Both the position numbers and the translations under genes were made by a program. Below the pieces are notes generated by a model. The model was given only the letters and a program-made list of their open reading frames with translations. It had not been told where the DNA came from and did no database searches. From positions 209,551-273,550 of the forward strand of contig NZ_BMGG01000005.1 in the NCBI RefSeq assembly GCF_014640075.1: DNA of 64,000 nt, read 5' to 3'. This DNA is from Chelatococcus reniformis. GTDB taxonomy: Bacteria > Pseudomonadota > Alphaproteobacteria > Rhizobiales > Beijerinckiaceae. The first letter of the stretch is position 1. Every line of letters begins with the position of its first letter. Positions 29,162 through 40,031 of the stretch are shown piece after piece.

Positions 29162-31399
29162 ATGCCCCGTGACCACAGCGCAGCCCTGTCCGAGGCAATC
29201 GCGCCGGCGACGACCGGCGCGCTTGGCTTCGGTGCGCGCAGCCGCGCCCTGTTCCTGCATGCGACGCACTCTATCTGGCGCCTCTTCGCGCTCGAGCAAG
29301 AGCGCCGCCGGCCGTTCGTGTGGCTGCCGGTCGCCTTTGGCATCGGCATCCTGCTCTATTTCGCCGCCGACCGCGAGCCGGCGCTCTGGGCGCCGCTGCT
29401 CGCCACGGGCCTCGCGGTGGCCGGCGTCGCGGCGGTCCGGCGGCGGCCGCTCGGCCGATTGCTCATGATCGGCGTCGCCTTCGTCTTCGCCGGCTTCAGC
29501 GCGGCCTGTATGCGAACCGCGCTGGTCGCGGCGCCGGTGCTGACGCGTGTGACGGCGGGCAAGCTCACCGGCTTCGTCGTCGCCGTCGATGACCATGGCA
29601 CGGGTTCGCGCCTGGTGATCGTGCCGACGTCCTTTGCCGAGCTGGCGCCGCAGGCGTTGCCTGCGCTCGTGCGGGTGACGGTCAAGTCGCGCACGGCGAT
29701 CAAGCCCGGCGACCATGTCCGGGCGTCGGCGCGGCTGCTGCCTCCGCCGGAGCAGGCGCGCCCCGGCGGCTACGATTTCGCGCGCGATGCCTATTTCAAG
29801 CGGCTCGGCGCCGTCGGCTCGGTGAGCGGGGCCATCGAGCTCACTCCGGCCACCGCCGCGCCGCCGCGATCGGTGCGGTGGGCGGCCGCTGTGGATGCGG
29901 CGCGCGCGACGGTCACGACGCGTATCGCGACGGCGTTCGGCGGCCAGGCCGGTGCCGTGGCGGCCGCCTTGGTCACGGGCAAGCGCGGGCAGATCACCGA
30001 GGACACCAACGAGGTGCTGCGCGCCGCCGGCATCTACCACATCGTCTCCATCTCCGGCCTGCACATGGTGCTCGCCGCGAGCGTGTTCTTCTGGTCGAGC
30101 CGCGCGTTGCTGGCACTTCTGCCGGGGCTGGCCCTGGCCTGGCCGATCAAGAAGATCGCGGCGGCGCTCGCGATGGTGGGAGCTGCCGCCTACTGCATCT
30201 TCACCGGTTCCGATGTCGCCACCGAGCGAGCGCTGGTGATGACGCTGGTCATGCTGGGGGCCATCCTGGTGGAGCGTCCGGCGCTCGCCATGCGCAACCT
30301 CGCCATCGCCGCTCTGATCGTGCTGGCCATGGAGCCGGAAAGCCTGCTGGGGCCGAGCTTTCAGATGTCGTTCGCCGCGGTCGCCGGGCTCATCGCCGTC
30401 GCGGAGCGCAGCGGCAGCCTGAGTGGACTGCCCCGGCCGCGAGACGCTCCCCCGCTCGGTCCGGTCGGCCGCGCGGGCCGGGCCTTGCTCGCCGCGGTCA
30501 CGACGACGGCCGTCGCCGAGCTCGCCACCGGCTCGTTCAGCGCCTATCATTTCCAGGCGCTCAGCCCACTCGGCATCCTCGGCAACGTGCTGACGCTGCC
30601 GTTCATCTCGCTGGTGGTCATGCCCTCGGCCGTCGTCGGCATGGTGGCCTATCCGTTCGGCATCGATTGGCCGATCTGGTGGGTGATGGGGCTGGCCACC
30701 GAGCCGATCCTGTGGGCGTCGCGCCTGATCGCGACGATCGAGCAGTCGCGAGTCGGCATGCCGGCCATGTCGGCTCTCGCCCTCGCAGGCTTCGTCATTG
30801 CCATCCTCTGGTTCACGCTCTGGAGCACGGCCCTGCGATGGGCCGCGGTGGTGCCGGCCGCCGTCGGGCTGGTGCTCGCCGCCCATACGCCGCGTCCCGA
30901 CATTCTGGTGGACCGTCGGGCCGACGGGGCGGCCGTGCGCGGCGCGGATGGGCGGCTGGTGATTCTCGGCAAGCCTTCAAGCTTCGTGGTGGAGCAATGG
31001 CTGCGCGCCGATGGCGATCGCAGGCTCCCCACCGACCCCAGCCTGCGGGCGGGAACCCGCTGTGACAGCCTCGGCTGCGTCGGCCGCCTGGCGGACGGCG
31101 GCGCCGTCGCCTTTGTCGTCGAGCGCAGCGCCTTCGAGGAGGATTGCGCCCGTGCCGACGTGGTCATCTCCCGTCGCACAGCGCCGCCCACATGTGCAGC
31201 GGCGCTGGTGCTCGATGGCCCGCAACTGACGCGCGCCGGGGCGGTCGCGGTCAACGCGGGGGAGGGCGTGCTGCGAACGACGACGGCGCGCGGCGATGTC
31301 CGCTCGCGCCCTTGGATCAACGGGCCGGCGCCGCCCAAGCCCAAGCCGCTGCCGGAGGCCGGAGAAAAGCTGGACGAGAAGCCCGACGACGAGCCGTGA
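29162..31399 (+). CDS. comEC: ComEC/Rec2-family DNA-uptake membrane protein
   Basis: ComEC forms the inner-membrane channel for incoming single-stranded DNA in naturally transformable bacteria. The 745-residue protein has an N-terminal hydrophobic region with a DUF4131-like OB-fold part (about 130-215). The competence domain core is [20 protein letters not shown] with [17 protein letters not shown] and [17 protein letters not shown], in a multi-helix bundle up to about residue 560. The C-terminal metallo-beta-lactamase module is reduced: no HxHxDH zinc motif is visible in residues 570-745, as in many alphaproteobacterial homologues. Competence itself cannot be inferred. The 3' end is 9 nt from the convergent lexA stop. 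Confidence 0.88.
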   Translation: MPRDHSAALSEAIAPATTGALGFGARSRALFLHATHSIWRLFALEQERRRPFVWLPVAFGIGILLYFAADREPALWAPLLATGLAVAGVAAVRRRPLGRLLMIGVAFVFAGFSAACMRTALVAAPVLTRVTAGKLTGFVVAVDDHGTGSRLVIVPTSFAELAPQALPALVRVTVKSRTAIKPGDHVRASARLLPPPEQARPGGYDFARDAYFKRLGAVGSVSGAIELTPATAAPPRSVRWAAAVDAARATVTTRIATAFGGQAGAVAAALVTGKRGQITEDTNEVLRAAGIYHIVSISGLHMVLAASVFFWSSRALLALLPGLALAWPIKKIAAALAMVGAAAYCIFTGSDVATERALVMTLVMLGAILVERPALAMRNLAIAALIVLAMEPESLLGPSFQMSFAAVAGLIAVAERSGSLSGLPRPRDAPPLGPVGRAGRALLAAVTTTAVAELATGSFSAYHFQALSPLGILGNVLTLPFISLVVMPSAVVGMVAYPFGIDWPIWWVMGLATEPILWASRLIATIEQSRVGMPAMSALALAGFVIAILWFTLWSTALRWAAVVPAAVGLVLAAHTPRPDILVDRRADGAAVRGADGRLVILGKPSSFVVEQWLRADGDRRLPTDPSLRAGTRCDSLGCVGRLADGGAVAFVVERSAFEEDCARADVVISRRTAPPTCAAALVLDGPQLTRAGAVAVNAGEGVLRTTTARGDVRSRPWINGPAPPKPKPLPEAGEKLDEKPDDEP

Positions 31400-31408
31400 G
31401 CGGACGGC

Positions 31409-32104
31409 TCAATACCGTCGCACCAGGCTGATCAGCTTGCCTTGGATCTTGACCCGGTCCGGGCCGAGCACCCGCGTCTCGTAGGCCGGATTGGCAGCCT
31501 CGAGCGCGATCGACGAGCCGCGCCGCCGCAAGCGCTTCAAGGTCGCTTCCTCCTCGTCGATCAGCGCCACCACGATGTCGCCGGTGTTGGCCGTGTCCTG
31601 GCGGCGGATGACGACGGTGTCGCCCTCGAGGATGCCGGCATCCACCATCGAATCGCCGCGCACCTCCAGCGCGTAATGCTCCCCGGACGATAGCAGCTCC
31701 ACCGGAAGCTGGAGCGTGTGACTGCGATTCTGGATGGCGGTGATCGGCACGCCGGCCGCGATGCGGCCCATCACCGGTACGGCGATGACCTTGCGGTCGT
31801 CCTCACCATCGGCCGACGCCGGCCTGACGCGTCCAAGCCCTCCTTCGACGACGCTGGGGCTGAAGCGTCGGCTCGGCTGCGGGCTGGCGGTCTCCGGCAG
31901 CTTGATGATCTCCACCGCACGCGCCCGGTTGGGCAGCCGGCGGATGAAGCCGCGCTCCTCCAGCGCCATGATCAGGCGGTGGATCCCCGACTTGGACTTG
32001 AGGTCCAGCGCCTCCTTCATCTCGTCGAAGGACGGCGGCACGCCGGTTTCGCGGAGACGCTCATTGATGAAGCGCAGAAGCTCATGCTGCTTGCTGGTCA
32101 ACAT
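31409..32104 (-). CDS. lexA: LexA repressor
   Basis: Represses the SOS regulon and self-cleaves with activated RecA. The N-terminal winged helix begins [17 protein letters not shown], and [19 protein letters not shown] is the recognition region. The Ala-Gly cleavage bond lies in [12 protein letters not shown], the catalytic Ser in [12 protein letters not shown] and the Lys in EEATLKRL. The conserved family start gives 231 residues. An in-frame ATG 27 codons upstream (32185) would add a basic, proline-rich extension; I consider it less likely. A LexA-type operator sits in a promoter about 200 nt upstream. Confidence 0.95.
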   Translation of the reverse strand: MLTSKQHELLRFINERLRETGVPPSFDEMKEALDLKSKSGIHRLIMALEERGFIRRLPNRARAVEIIKLPETASPQPSRRFSPSVVEGGLGRVRPASADGEDDRKVIAVPVMGRIAAGVPITAIQNRSHTLQLPVELLSSGEHYALEVRGDSMVDAGILEGDTVVIRRQDTANTGDIVVALIDEEEATLKRLRRRGSSIALEAANPAYETRVLGPDRVKIQGKLISLVRRY

Positions 32105-32306
32105 GGTCGGTCCGTCCCGTCGCGCTCGCGGCCCGCTGATCGGCCGGCTGGGGATCACGGAGCCCATCATGCGCTCCTGATCCATTCCAAAAGGTTAGAG
32201 CACGACATTATTCAGGGCCAGGAGCGCACTGCGGCGCCGGTCGACCGATCGTTTCTGCGTCATGCCCATGCCGGCTCGACTCACTGCCGAAACAAAGCAT
32301 GAACAA

Positions 32307-32335
32307 TATTTAGCCGTTCTTGCTGTGTTCCGCAA
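32307..32335 (-). promoter_or_regulatory. lexA promoter containing an SOS box
   Basis: On the minus strand TTGCGG (-35) and TAAATA (-10) are 17 bp apart. GAAC-N7-GAAC, the reverse complement of the alphaproteobacterial LexA box GTTC-N7-GTTC (32316-32330), straddles the -35/spacer region. Binding there would block RNA polymerase, giving autoregulation. The site begins just after the moeA stop, so lexA has its own transcript with a leader of about 195 nt. Confidence 0.72.
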
Positions 32336-32354
32336 CAACTGGCTAGGCCGCGCC

Positions 32355-33599
32355 TTAGCGCCAGCCGGCGGCCGGGCAGCCCATCAGGGGAATGGCCCGC
32401 GCCACCTCGCCAGCCCTGGCGGCCGGTGCTCCGGGCGGGCGCACGATCAGCGCCTCGGCGCTCGCCAGCACGCCGAGCAGCGAGCTGTCCTGCACCGCGG
32501 CGGGCGTGGCGATCGGCAGGTCGGCGCTCGCGGTCAGCCGGGCCCGCAGGTAGTCCTGCCGGACATCGTTGGGGCCCACGTCCGCGCCGAGGCGCACGGC
32601 AATGCTCCGGTCGTCCCCGGCCTCGGGGTCGCCGACCAGGGCGCGCAGCAGCGGCACGAGGAATAGCGCGGCGCAGACGATGGCCGAGACCGGATTGCCG
32701 GGCAGCGCCAGCACGACCATCGCGCCGAGGCGCCCGTGCATCAACGGCTTGCCGGGGCGCATGGCGATTCGCCAGAAGTCCAGTTCCATGCGGGCGTCGG
32801 CCAGCGCGTCCTTGACCAGATCGTGGTCGCCGACGGAGGCGCCGCCCAGGGTGACCAGCACATCCGCCGCCGCGGCGCGCGCCTGTTCCACGGCTGCCGC
32901 GAGGTCCGCTCTGTCATCGCGCGCGATGCCGAGGTCGAGCGGCTCCGCGCCGGCAGCCTCCGCAAGTGCCGCCACGGCATAGCTGTTGGAGCTGACGATC
33001 TGGTCCTCGCCGGCGGCCTCGCCGGGGCGAACCAGTTCGTCGCCCGTCGCCAGCAGGGCGACGCGGGGCCTGCGGCGCACGGGCAGCGCCGGATGGCCCA
33101 TCGCCGCCGCCAGCCCGATCCGCCGAAAGTCGAGCCGGCTGCCGGCGCTGAGCAGAACGTCGCCGGCGGCGAAATCGAGCCCGGCGCGCCGGATGTGGCG
33201 GCCCGGCTCCGCCGCGGCGATGAAGCGGACCGTTCCCTCGGGCGAGGGTGGCTCGGCATTCTCCTGGATGATGACGGCGTCTGCTCCGGCGGGAACAGGC
33301 GCGCCTGTGAAGATGCGGACGGCTTCGCCCGGCCCGACGGTGCCGGTGAAGCGATGGCCGGCGGCGCTGGTGCCGATCAGGCGCAGCATCGCGTGCGGTG
33401 TGGCGCAATCGGCGGCGCGTACCGCGTAGCCGTCCATCGCCGAGCTGTCGAAGGGCGGCTGGGTGCGGCGAGCCGCGAGATCACGCGCCAGGGTGCGGCC
33501 GTGCGCGGCCGTGATCGCCACATCCTCCACGTCCGTCGGCGTCGCGGCTGAGGCCAGCACGCGCCGCAGCGCCTCGTCGACGGAGAGCATGGGCTTCAT
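32355..33599 (-). CDS. moeA: Molybdopterin molybdenumtransferase
   Basis: Inserts molybdate into adenylated molybdopterin. The 414-residue protein shows [13 protein letters not shown], the [14 protein letters not shown] motif, [19 protein letters not shown] and [19 protein letters not shown] in the molybdopterin-binding domain. It ends with a C-terminal beta domain starting around residue 335. The start ATG overlaps the moaC stop (ATGA), indicating coupling; GGCCTGCCACAGACC-type context gives no stronger alternative. It is the last gene of the ppiD-trp-moa minus-strand run. Confidence 0.95.
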   Translation of the reverse strand: MKPMLSVDEALRRVLASAATPTDVEDVAITAAHGRTLARDLAARRTQPPFDSSAMDGYAVRAADCATPHAMLRLIGTSAAGHRFTGTVGPGEAVRIFTGAPVPAGADAVIIQENAEPPSPEGTVRFIAAAEPGRHIRRAGLDFAAGDVLLSAGSRLDFRRIGLAAAMGHPALPVRRRPRVALLATGDELVRPGEAAGEDQIVSSNSYAVAALAEAAGAEPLDLGIARDDRADLAAAVEQARAAAADVLVTLGGASVGDHDLVKDALADARMELDFWRIAMRPGKPLMHGRLGAMVVLALPGNPVSAIVCAALFLVPLLRALVGDPEAGDDRSIAVRLGADVGPNDVRQDYLRARLTASADLPIATPAAVQDSSLLGVLASAEALIVRPPGAPAARAGEVARAIPLMGCPAAGWR

Positions 33600-34084
33600 G
33601 GCGCGACGTCCTCGGCCTGCCACAGACCGGAGCGTCCGCCCTCCTTGCGCAGCAGGCGGATGCCCTCGATGCGCATGTCGCGATCGACGGCCTTCACCAT
33701 GTCATAGACCGTGAGGCAGGCGACCGACACGGCCGTGAGCGCCTCCATCTCGACCCCGGTGGGGCCGTTGACCCTCACCTCGGCCTGCACCGTGACGCCG
33801 GGGAGTGCCTCGTCCAGCGCGAGATCGACCGCAACCTTGCTGATCAGCAGCGGGTGGCAGAGGGGGATCAATTCGTGCGTGCGCTTGGCGGCCATGATGC
33901 CGGCGAGCCGCGCCGTGCCGAGCACGTCGCCCTTCTTGGCATCGCCGCTGCGGATGAGGGCGAGCGTTTCGGGCCGCGTGACGATTCGTCCTTGCGCCAG
34001 CGCCACGCGGGATGTCGCCGGCTTGTCGCCCACGTCGACCATGCGGGCGGCGCCGCTGTCGTCGAGGTGACTGAGCTTGCTCAT
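33596..34084 (-). CDS. moaC: Cyclic pyranopterin monophosphate synthase
   Basis: Second step of molybdenum-cofactor synthesis, with MoaA. The 162-residue length is typical. Diagnostic segments are [39 protein letters not shown] (active-site His and Lys) and [20 protein letters not shown], followed by [20 protein letters not shown]. Both ends overlap neighbours by 4 nt (ATGA with trpC upstream and with moeA downstream). The trpC-moaC-moeA-lexA order is standard in Rhizobiales. Confidence 0.96.
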   Translation of the reverse strand: MSKLSHLDDSGAARMVDVGDKPATSRVALAQGRIVTRPETLALIRSGDAKKGDVLGTARLAGIMAAKRTHELIPLCHPLLISKVAVDLALDEALPGVTVQAEVRVNGPTGVEMEALTAVSVACLTVYDMVKAVDRDMRIEGIRLLRKEGGRSGLWQAEDVAP

Positions 34085-34890
34085 GAGGCGGGAGCGGGGT
34101 CGCGCCGCAGGAGCGCACGCGTTGCCGCGGCGACGTCCTGCTGGCGCATGAGGCTTTCGCCGACGAGGAAGGTATCGATCCCGGCGGCCGCAAGGCGTGC
34201 GATATCGGCCGGTGTGAAGATGCCGCTCTCCCCGACGACGATGCGGTCGGCCGGGACGCGCGGTGCCAACTGTTCGCTGGCTTCCAGGCGCGTCTCGAAC
34301 GTCCTGAGGTCACGGTTGTTGATACCGATCAGCGGCGACGGCAGGGCCAGGGCCCGGTCGAGCTCGGCTGCATCGTGCACCTCGAGCAGCACGTCGATGC
34401 CGACGGCGGCCGCGGCATCGGCCAGGGCCTGAGCTTCGGCGTCGTCGACGGCGGCCATGATGATCAGGATGCAGTCGGCGCCCCAGGCCCGCGCCTCGAA
34501 CACCTGGTAGGGCTCGTACATGAAATCCTTGCGCAGCACCGGCAGCTGGCAGGCGGCCCGCGCGGCGCCGAGATATTCAGGCTTGCCCTGGAACGACGGC
34601 GCGTCGGTCAGCACCGACAGGCAGGTGGCGCCGCCCTCCGCATAGGCACGTGCCAGCGCCGGTGGATCGAAGTCCGCGCGGATCAAGCCCTTGGAGGGGC
34701 TCGCCTTCTTGATTTCGGCGATGAGAGCGGGCTGACCCGTGGCGATGCGTTGACGGATCGCGGCGGCGAAGCCGCGTGGCGGCGGCGCGGCGGCGGCGCG
34801 CCGTTCCATCTCCGCCGGCGGCACGGCCGCCTTGGCCGCGGCGATTTCCTGACGTTTATAGGCCCCGATGCGATCGAGTACGTTGCTCAC
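34081..34890 (-). CDS. trpC: Indole-3-glycerol phosphate synthase
   Basis: TIM-barrel enzyme closing the indole ring in tryptophan synthesis. Seen: [20 protein letters not shown] (catalytic Lys and phosphate loop), [52 protein letters not shown] and [17 protein letters not shown]. At 269 residues it is a monofunctional TrpC, not fused to TrpF. Start and stop overlap trpD and moaC by 4 nt each. Confidence 0.96.
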   Translation of the reverse strand: MSNVLDRIGAYKRQEIAAAKAAVPPAEMERRAAAAPPPRGFAAAIRQRIATGQPALIAEIKKASPSKGLIRADFDPPALARAYAEGGATCLSVLTDAPSFQGKPEYLGAARAACQLPVLRKDFMYEPYQVFEARAWGADCILIIMAAVDDAEAQALADAAAAVGIDVLLEVHDAAELDRALALPSPLIGINNRDLRTFETRLEASEQLAPRVPADRIVVGESGIFTPADIARLAAAGIDTFLVGESLMRQQDVAAATRALLRRDPAPAS

Positions 34891-35912
34891 GCGCCGCTTC
34901 CGTCGTTGGAGAGCGAGATCAGCTTGTAAAGTGTGGTGAACGCAGCCCCGTTGTCGAGAGCGGCCGCCGCGAGGCCCGCGCCTTCCGGAAGGCTGGAGGC
35001 CCGGCCGGCGACGACCAGCGCCGCCGCGGCGTTGATCACGACGATGTCGCGATAGGGGCCCTTCTCGCCGTCGAGCACGCGCTTGAGCGCCAGCGCGTTG
35101 TGCTCCGGGTCGCCACCCTTGAGGTCGTCAAGCCTGGCCCGGGCAAGGCCGATATCCTCGGGGGTGATCGTGAAGCGGCTGATGCTGCCGTTGTCGAGCG
35201 CCACCACCTGGGTCGGTCCCGTGGTGGTGATCTCGTCCAGGCCATCGGAGCCGTGCACTGCCCAGATGCGCTCGGAGCCGAGCGTGCGCAACACCTCGAC
35301 CATCGGCTCCAGCCACATCTCGGAGAAACAGCCGAGCAACTGTCGCTTCACCGCGGCCGGATTGGCCAGCGGGCCGATCAGGTTGAACAGGGTGCGGGTG
35401 CCCAGTTCGGTGCGAACCGGCGCGACGTGGCGCATCGAGGCGTGATGGCCGGGCGCGAACATGAAGCCGATGCCCGCCCCTGCGATGCAGCGGCCGATCG
35501 CATCGGCGTCGAGCCCGATCCTGACGCCCAGCGCCGTCAGCACATCGGCTGCTCCCGATTTCGATGAGGCGGCGCGGTTGCCGTGCTTCGCCACCGTGAC
35601 GCCGCAGGCCGCGACCACGAGGGAGGTGAGAGTCGAGACGTTGTAGGTGCCGACGTTATCGCCGCCGGTGCCGACGATATCGATCGCATCCGCCGGGGCA
35701 TTGACCGTCACCATGCGGGCGCGCAGCGCCGACACCGCGCCGGCGATCTCGTCCACGGTTTCGCCGCGCACGCGCAGCGCCATCAGGAAGGCGCCGGCCT
35801 GAGCCGGCGTCACCTCGCCTGACAGCAGCGTTTCAAAGGCCGCGCGCGCCTCGTCCCGGGTGAGCGGCGCGCCGGTGGCAACCTTGGCGATGAAGGGTTT
35901 GAAGGCGTCCAT
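34887..35912 (-). CDS. trpD: Anthranilate phosphoribosyltransferase
   Basis: Transfers phosphoribosyl to anthranilate. The 341-residue protein has [17 protein letters not shown] (PRPP loop), [35 protein letters not shown] and [12 protein letters not shown]. The start [17 protein letters not shown] at 35912 matches the family; open codons further upstream belong to the overlapping trpG region in another frame. It lies 8 nt after trpG and is coupled to trpC by overlap. Confidence 0.96.
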   Translation of the reverse strand: MDAFKPFIAKVATGAPLTRDEARAAFETLLSGEVTPAQAGAFLMALRVRGETVDEIAGAVSALRARMVTVNAPADAIDIVGTGGDNVGTYNVSTLTSLVVAACGVTVAKHGNRAASSKSGAADVLTALGVRIGLDADAIGRCIAGAGIGFMFAPGHHASMRHVAPVRTELGTRTLFNLIGPLANPAAVKRQLLGCFSEMWLEPMVEVLRTLGSERIWAVHGSDGLDEITTTGPTQVVALDNGSISRFTITPEDIGLARARLDDLKGGDPEHNALALKRVLDGEKGPYRDIVVINAAAALVVAGRASSLPEGAGLAAAALDNGAAFTTLYKLISLSNDGSGA

Positions 35913-35920
35913 GGCTCTCG

Positions 35921-36526
35921 TCAGGCAGGCCGGCGCCGGGCGCTGTTCCACGCGGCGGCGAGATCGAGGAAATTGCGCATCATGGCGGAGCCGTGCTCCG
36001 ACAGGATGCTCTCGGGATGAAACTGCACACCGTGCACGGGGTGGTCCGTGTGCGACAATCCCATGATTGTGCCGTCGTCTGTCTCGGCCACCACCGACAG
36101 CGGTGCCGGGCAGGTCCTGCGGTCGACGACGAGGGAGTGATAGCGCGTCGCGGCGAAGGGGCCGTTGATGCCGCGGAAGATGGTGCGGCCGTCGTGATGG
36201 ATCTTCGACAGTTTGCCGTGCATGGGCAGTTCGGCCCGCACCACGTCGCCGCCGTAGGCCTGGCCGATCGCCTGGAGGCCGAGGCAGACGCCGAAGGTCG
36301 GCACCGAGGGGCCGAGCGTCGCCACCAGATCGAGACAGATGCCCGCCTCGTTTGGCGTGCACGGACCCGGCGACAGCACGATGGCGTCGGGCTTCATGGC
36401 CTCGACTCCGCCGACGGTCACCGTGTCGTTGCGATGCACATCGACATCGACCCCGAGTGCGCCGATGAGATGCACCAGGTTCCAGGTGAAGGAGTCGTAG
36501 TTGTCGATCAGGACGATGCGGGGCAT
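35921..36526 (-). CDS. trpG: Anthranilate synthase component II (glutamine amidotransferase)
   Basis: Supplies ammonia from glutamine to TrpE. The 201-residue class I amidotransferase has [20 protein letters not shown] at the N-terminus, the oxyanion-hole [12 protein letters not shown], the nucleophile in [17 protein letters not shown], and the His-Glu pair in [14 protein letters not shown]. It may also serve aminodeoxychorismate synthase, as shared trpG/pabA subunits do elsewhere; the trp context favours tryptophan synthesis. Confidence 0.95.
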   Translation of the reverse strand: MPRIVLIDNYDSFTWNLVHLIGALGVDVDVHRNDTVTVGGVEAMKPDAIVLSPGPCTPNEAGICLDLVATLGPSVPTFGVCLGLQAIGQAYGGDVVRAELPMHGKLSKIHHDGRTIFRGINGPFAATRYHSLVVDRRTCPAPLSVVAETDDGTIMGLSHTDHPVHGVQFHPESILSEHGSAMMRNFLDLAAAWNSARRRPA

Positions 36527-36604
36527 GAGCGGGTCAGGGCTGCTGCGGCGGTGCCAAAGGGCACCTTTGCCCCCGAAGCCGCCACGCGGTCAAGGCAGAG
36601 CGCC

Positions 36605-38122
36605 TCACTGGCCCCGGCGGGCTGCGGCCGCGAAGCGGACCGCCTCCTCGGCCGCCCGGAACAGCGCCTTGGCCTTGTTCACGCATTCCTGCTGCTCGGC
36701 GGCCGGAACGGAATCGTAGACCACGCCGGCCCCGGCCTGCACCGCCATGCGGCCGTCCTTGACGATTGCCGTGCGCAGCACGATGCAGGTGTCCATCTCG
36801 CCGTTGGCACCGAAGTAGCCGATACAGCCGCCGAACGGCCCGCGCTTGTCCTTCTCCAGTTCGTCGATGATCTCCATGGCACGGACCTTGGGGGCCCCGG
36901 AGAGGGTTCCGGCCGGGAAGCCGGCGATCAGCGCATCGAGCGCGTCGTGCCGGGGATCGAGGTCGCCCTCCACGTTGGAGACGATGTGCTGGACGTGGCT
37001 GTAGCGCTCCAGCACGAAGCTTTCGGTGACCTTGACCGTGCCGGTCTTCGACACGCGGCCCACGTCGTTGCGGCCGAGATCAAGCAGCATCAGGTGCTCG
37101 GCCCGCTCCTTGGGATCCGTCAGCAGGTCCTCGCCCAAGGCCCGATCTTCCGCCTCGGTGGCGCCGCGCGCGCGGGTGCCGGCGAGCGGCCGGATGGTGA
37201 CCTTGCCGCTCCGCGACCGCACCAGGATCTCCGGACTGGAGCAGACGATCTGAAAGCCGGCGAAGTCGAGATAGCACAGGTAAGGCGAAGGGTTGACCCG
37301 GCGCAGCGCCCGGTAGAGCGACAGGGCCGGCAGCGGGAAGGGGCATTCGAAGCGCTGGCCGAGCACGACCTGGAAGACGTCGCCGGCTCGCACGTATTCC
37401 TGGGCGCGGGCGACCATCCGCTCGAATTCAGCCGGCGTCGTGTTGGATACGGGCGAGGGCAGCGCCAGGCCGTCGACGTCCGGACGGGCGTCGGCGTGCA
37501 GCGGCGCATCGAGCGCCGCGACGGCCGCCTCCAGGCGTTCGGCAGCCGCCTCGAAGGCCGCCTTGGCGCCGAGGCCGGGCCGCGGCCGCACGGGCGCCAC
37601 CAGGGTGAGTTCGTCTCGGACCGAATCGAACACGGCCATCACCGTCGGCCGCAGCAGGATCGCATCGGGAACACCGAGGCGGTCTGGATTGGCGTCGGGC
37701 AGGCGCTCCATCTGCCGGACCATGTCGTAGCCGAGATAGCCGAAGATGCCTGCGGCCATCGGCGGCAGATCGGCCGCCAGGGCGATCTCGCTCTCCGCGA
37801 TCAGCCGGCGCAGGCTCTCGAGCGGCGGCAGCGTCTCCGGGACGAAGCCCTCCGGATCCTCGTCGGGCGCCCGGTTGATCGCCGCCTGTCCGTCCATACA
37901 GCGCCAGACCAGGTCGGGCGCCAAGCCGATCATCGAATAGCGTCCGCGAACGGCGCCGCCTTCCACCGATTCCAGCAGGAACGACGGGCCGGGCTGGCGG
38001 GCAAGCTTCATGAAGGCGGCGACCGGCGTCTCCAGGTCCGCGACGAGGCGCGTGCTGAGCACGAACGGCTGGCCCGCCGCATAGAGTTCCGCGGCCTGGC
38101 CGGGCGGGGGAGTGATCTGCAT
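36605..38122 (-). CDS. trpE: Anthranilate synthase component I
   Basis: Converts chorismate to anthranilate with TrpG. The 505-residue protein includes the feedback-site LLESVEGG (tryptophan-binding LLES motif), RGRYSMIGLAP, and the chorismate core NPSPYLCYLDFAGFQIVCSS, PLAGTRARGATEAEDRAL and PKERAEHLMLLDLGRND, then LSGAPKVRAMEIIDELE. Start MQITPPPGQAAELYAAGQPF at 38122 is 7 nt after the ppiD stop, leaving no room for a trp leader peptide. Expression must come from upstream of ppiD or from inside it. Confidence 0.96.
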   Translation of the reverse strand: MQITPPPGQAAELYAAGQPFVLSTRLVADLETPVAAFMKLARQPGPSFLLESVEGGAVRGRYSMIGLAPDLVWRCMDGQAAINRAPDEDPEGFVPETLPPLESLRRLIAESEIALAADLPPMAAGIFGYLGYDMVRQMERLPDANPDRLGVPDAILLRPTVMAVFDSVRDELTLVAPVRPRPGLGAKAAFEAAAERLEAAVAALDAPLHADARPDVDGLALPSPVSNTTPAEFERMVARAQEYVRAGDVFQVVLGQRFECPFPLPALSLYRALRRVNPSPYLCYLDFAGFQIVCSSPEILVRSRSGKVTIRPLAGTRARGATEAEDRALGEDLLTDPKERAEHLMLLDLGRNDVGRVSKTGTVKVTESFVLERYSHVQHIVSNVEGDLDPRHDALDALIAGFPAGTLSGAPKVRAMEIIDELEKDKRGPFGGCIGYFGANGEMDTCIVLRTAIVKDGRMAVQAGAGVVYDSVPAAEQQECVNKAKALFRAAEEAVRFAAAARRGQ

Positions 38123-38129
38123 CGGATGC

Positions 38130-40031
38130 CTACTCCGCGGCGGCGCCGATGGCGTTGCGCAGCGCCTGCTGGTTGACGGTGATGCCCATCTCGTTCTGCA
38201 GCCGCCGCACGTATTGGGTGAGGAGGTCGTCGGTGACGGCGAGGCTGATCTGCTCATCCAGGCGCGGATCGAGCGCATTGGGGCCGAACGGCGGAACGGT
38301 CGCCGACGTCACCTTGAAGACGACACGGGCATTGCCGTCGGCCACCGCGACCGAGCCCGCCTTGCCGGCGTAGGTCGCGAAGATCTGCGTGACCGCCGGC
38401 TCCGACAGCTCGTCGCGGGCGACGCCGCGCTGGATCTGGTCGACGGACTTGACAGGAAGGCCGGCCGCCGCAGCGGCGACCGCCTCGCCGCCATCGATCT
38501 TGGTCACCAGCTCGCGCGCCTTGGCCGCCAAGCGGTTGGCGATCTCGTCCGAGCGCCACAGCGCGATCACGGCCGGCTTCACCTCGTCGAGCGGCCGATC
38601 CCGGCTGGCGTCGATGGCGGTGATGTCGAACCACACATAGCCGCCGTCGGCGGTACGCAGGGCCTCGTTGTCGGCGCCCATGTCGCTCGCGAAGGCGGCG
38701 GCGAGCAGGGCCTCCCGGTCGGGAACGGCTGCGACCGGCTTGCCGGCCTTGTCGTTGCCCTGGCGGTCGATGCCGTCGATCGTCGTCAGCGTCACGCCGA
38801 GGCTTTGGGCGATCTCGTCAAGCGGCTTGGCGCTGGCCCGCTGATCTTCGATCCGGTCGTGCAGGTCGGCGATTTCGCTACGGGCCTTGGCCAGCGCAAG
38901 CTCCCGCTTGATGGTCGTCGCGACCTCCTCATATGGCTTCACTGCCTCCGGCGTGATCGACGCGACGCGCACGATCACCGGTCCAAACCGCCCTTTCAAC
39001 GGCTCGCTGACGCCGCCGGCGACGAGCGAGAAGGCGGCGTCGCGGACTGCCGGATCAAATATCTCGGCGCGCGATACCGTGCCGAGATCGAGATCCTTCT
39101 CGGCGACCCCCCGCTCCTTGGCGATGTCATCGAAGCTCTTGCCCGCCTTGATCGCCGCGGCCGCGGCTGCGGCCGCGGCGTCGTCGGGGAACGTCAGCTG
39201 TTGCAGCTGGCGCCGCTCCGGCGCGCCGAACTGGGTCCCCTTGACCTGCTCGTAGCGGGCGCGGGCGTCGGCGTCGCTGACGGCGTCCGGCTTGGCCAGG
39301 GTTTCGGGTGTCAACGCGAGGACGGTGAGACTGCGGTACTCGGGCGCGCGGAAGCTCGTCTTGCGCTCGTTGAAGAAGCGCTCCAGCTCCGCCGGCTCGG
39401 GTGTGCCGGGTTCGGTGATCGCCGTCGCCGGGAGGACGAAATAATCGACCGAGCGCCGCTCGGCGCCGAAGCGGAAGGCCACCTCCCGCAACGTCTCCGG
39501 CACCGCCAGACCACCGCTAATCCCGCTCGGAATCTGGCGCCGTGTCAGCGCCGCGCGTTGATCCTGCAGGTAGGCGGCCTCGCTGAGGCCGTTGTTGCGC
39601 AGGATGTCGGCGAACTGCGCTCGGTCAAAGCGGCCGGAGGGGCCACGGAAGTTCGGATCGTTCTCGATGCTGCGGATGACCCACGCGTCGGTGATGCCGA
39701 GGCCCATGGTCTTGGCCTGTTGGTCGAGCACGGCGTCCGTCACCAGGCGCCCGAGCACCTGGGCGTCGAGGCCCATGGCGCGCGCCTGGTCGGTCGTAAT
39801 GGGGCGGCGGTACTGGCGCGTCAGACGCTGGATCTCGTTCTGATAGGCGGTGCGCAACTGATCCATGGTGATCTCGGTCGAGCCGACCATGGCGACCGTG
39901 TTGCGCCCGTAGCCGCGGAATATGTCGCCGATGCCCCAGACCGCGAACGAGATGATCAGCAAGCCGAACAGCAGGCCGACGACGATGCGTCCGACCCAGC
40001 CTGCCGTTGCGTTACGCATACCCTGAAGCAT
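38130..40031 (-). CDS. Peptidyl-prolyl cis-trans isomerase, PpiD type
   Basis: Membrane-anchored periplasmic folding factor of the SurA/PpiD group. The 633-residue protein starts MLQGMRNATAGWVGRIVVGL, giving one N-terminal membrane anchor (about 15-35, with FAVWGIGDIFRG after it, typical of alphaproteobacterial PpiD). A SurA_N-like helical region follows (about 40-200), then a parvulin-like domain (about 260-370; GRFGPVIVRVASITPEAVKP) and a long C-terminal chaperone part. ATG 40031 has GGAAGG 12 nt upstream. It is the first gene of the minus-strand trp run; this linkage is usual in Rhizobiales. Confidence 0.9.
   Translation of the reverse strand: MLQGMRNATAGWVGRIVVGLLFGLLIISFAVWGIGDIFRGYGRNTVAMVGSTEITMDQLRTAYQNEIQRLTRQYRRPITTDQARAMGLDAQVLGRLVTDAVLDQQAKTMGLGITDAWVIRSIENDPNFRGPSGRFDRAQFADILRNNGLSEAAYLQDQRAALTRRQIPSGISGGLAVPETLREVAFRFGAERRSVDYFVLPATAITEPGTPEPAELERFFNERKTSFRAPEYRSLTVLALTPETLAKPDAVSDADARARYEQVKGTQFGAPERRQLQQLTFPDDAAAAAAAAAIKAGKSFDDIAKERGVAEKDLDLGTVSRAEIFDPAVRDAAFSLVAGGVSEPLKGRFGPVIVRVASITPEAVKPYEEVATTIKRELALAKARSEIADLHDRIEDQRASAKPLDEIAQSLGVTLTTIDGIDRQGNDKAGKPVAAVPDREALLAAAFASDMGADNEALRTADGGYVWFDITAIDASRDRPLDEVKPAVIALWRSDEIANRLAAKARELVTKIDGGEAVAAAAAGLPVKSVDQIQRGVARDELSEPAVTQIFATYAGKAGSVAVADGNARVVFKVTSATVPPFGPNALDPRLDEQISLAVTDDLLTQYVRRLQNEMGITVNQQALRNAIGAAAE

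Noticed and set aside
28616-30886. 756-codon open frame on the minus strand opposite gltX and comEC
   Set aside because: Its product is Arg/Gly/Asp-rich without domain character; the opposite frames encode well-conserved GltX and ComEC. It is a by-product of GC-rich codon bias.
29162-31399. comEC as a pseudogene because its metallo-beta-lactamase domain is degenerate
   Set aside because: The frame is intact over 745 codons and the competence core is well conserved; loss of the zinc motif is common in alphaproteobacterial homologues.
35993-38176. 727-codon plus-strand frame opposite trpG and trpE
   Set aside because: Antisense shadow; TrpG and TrpE show complete catalytic motifs on the other strand.
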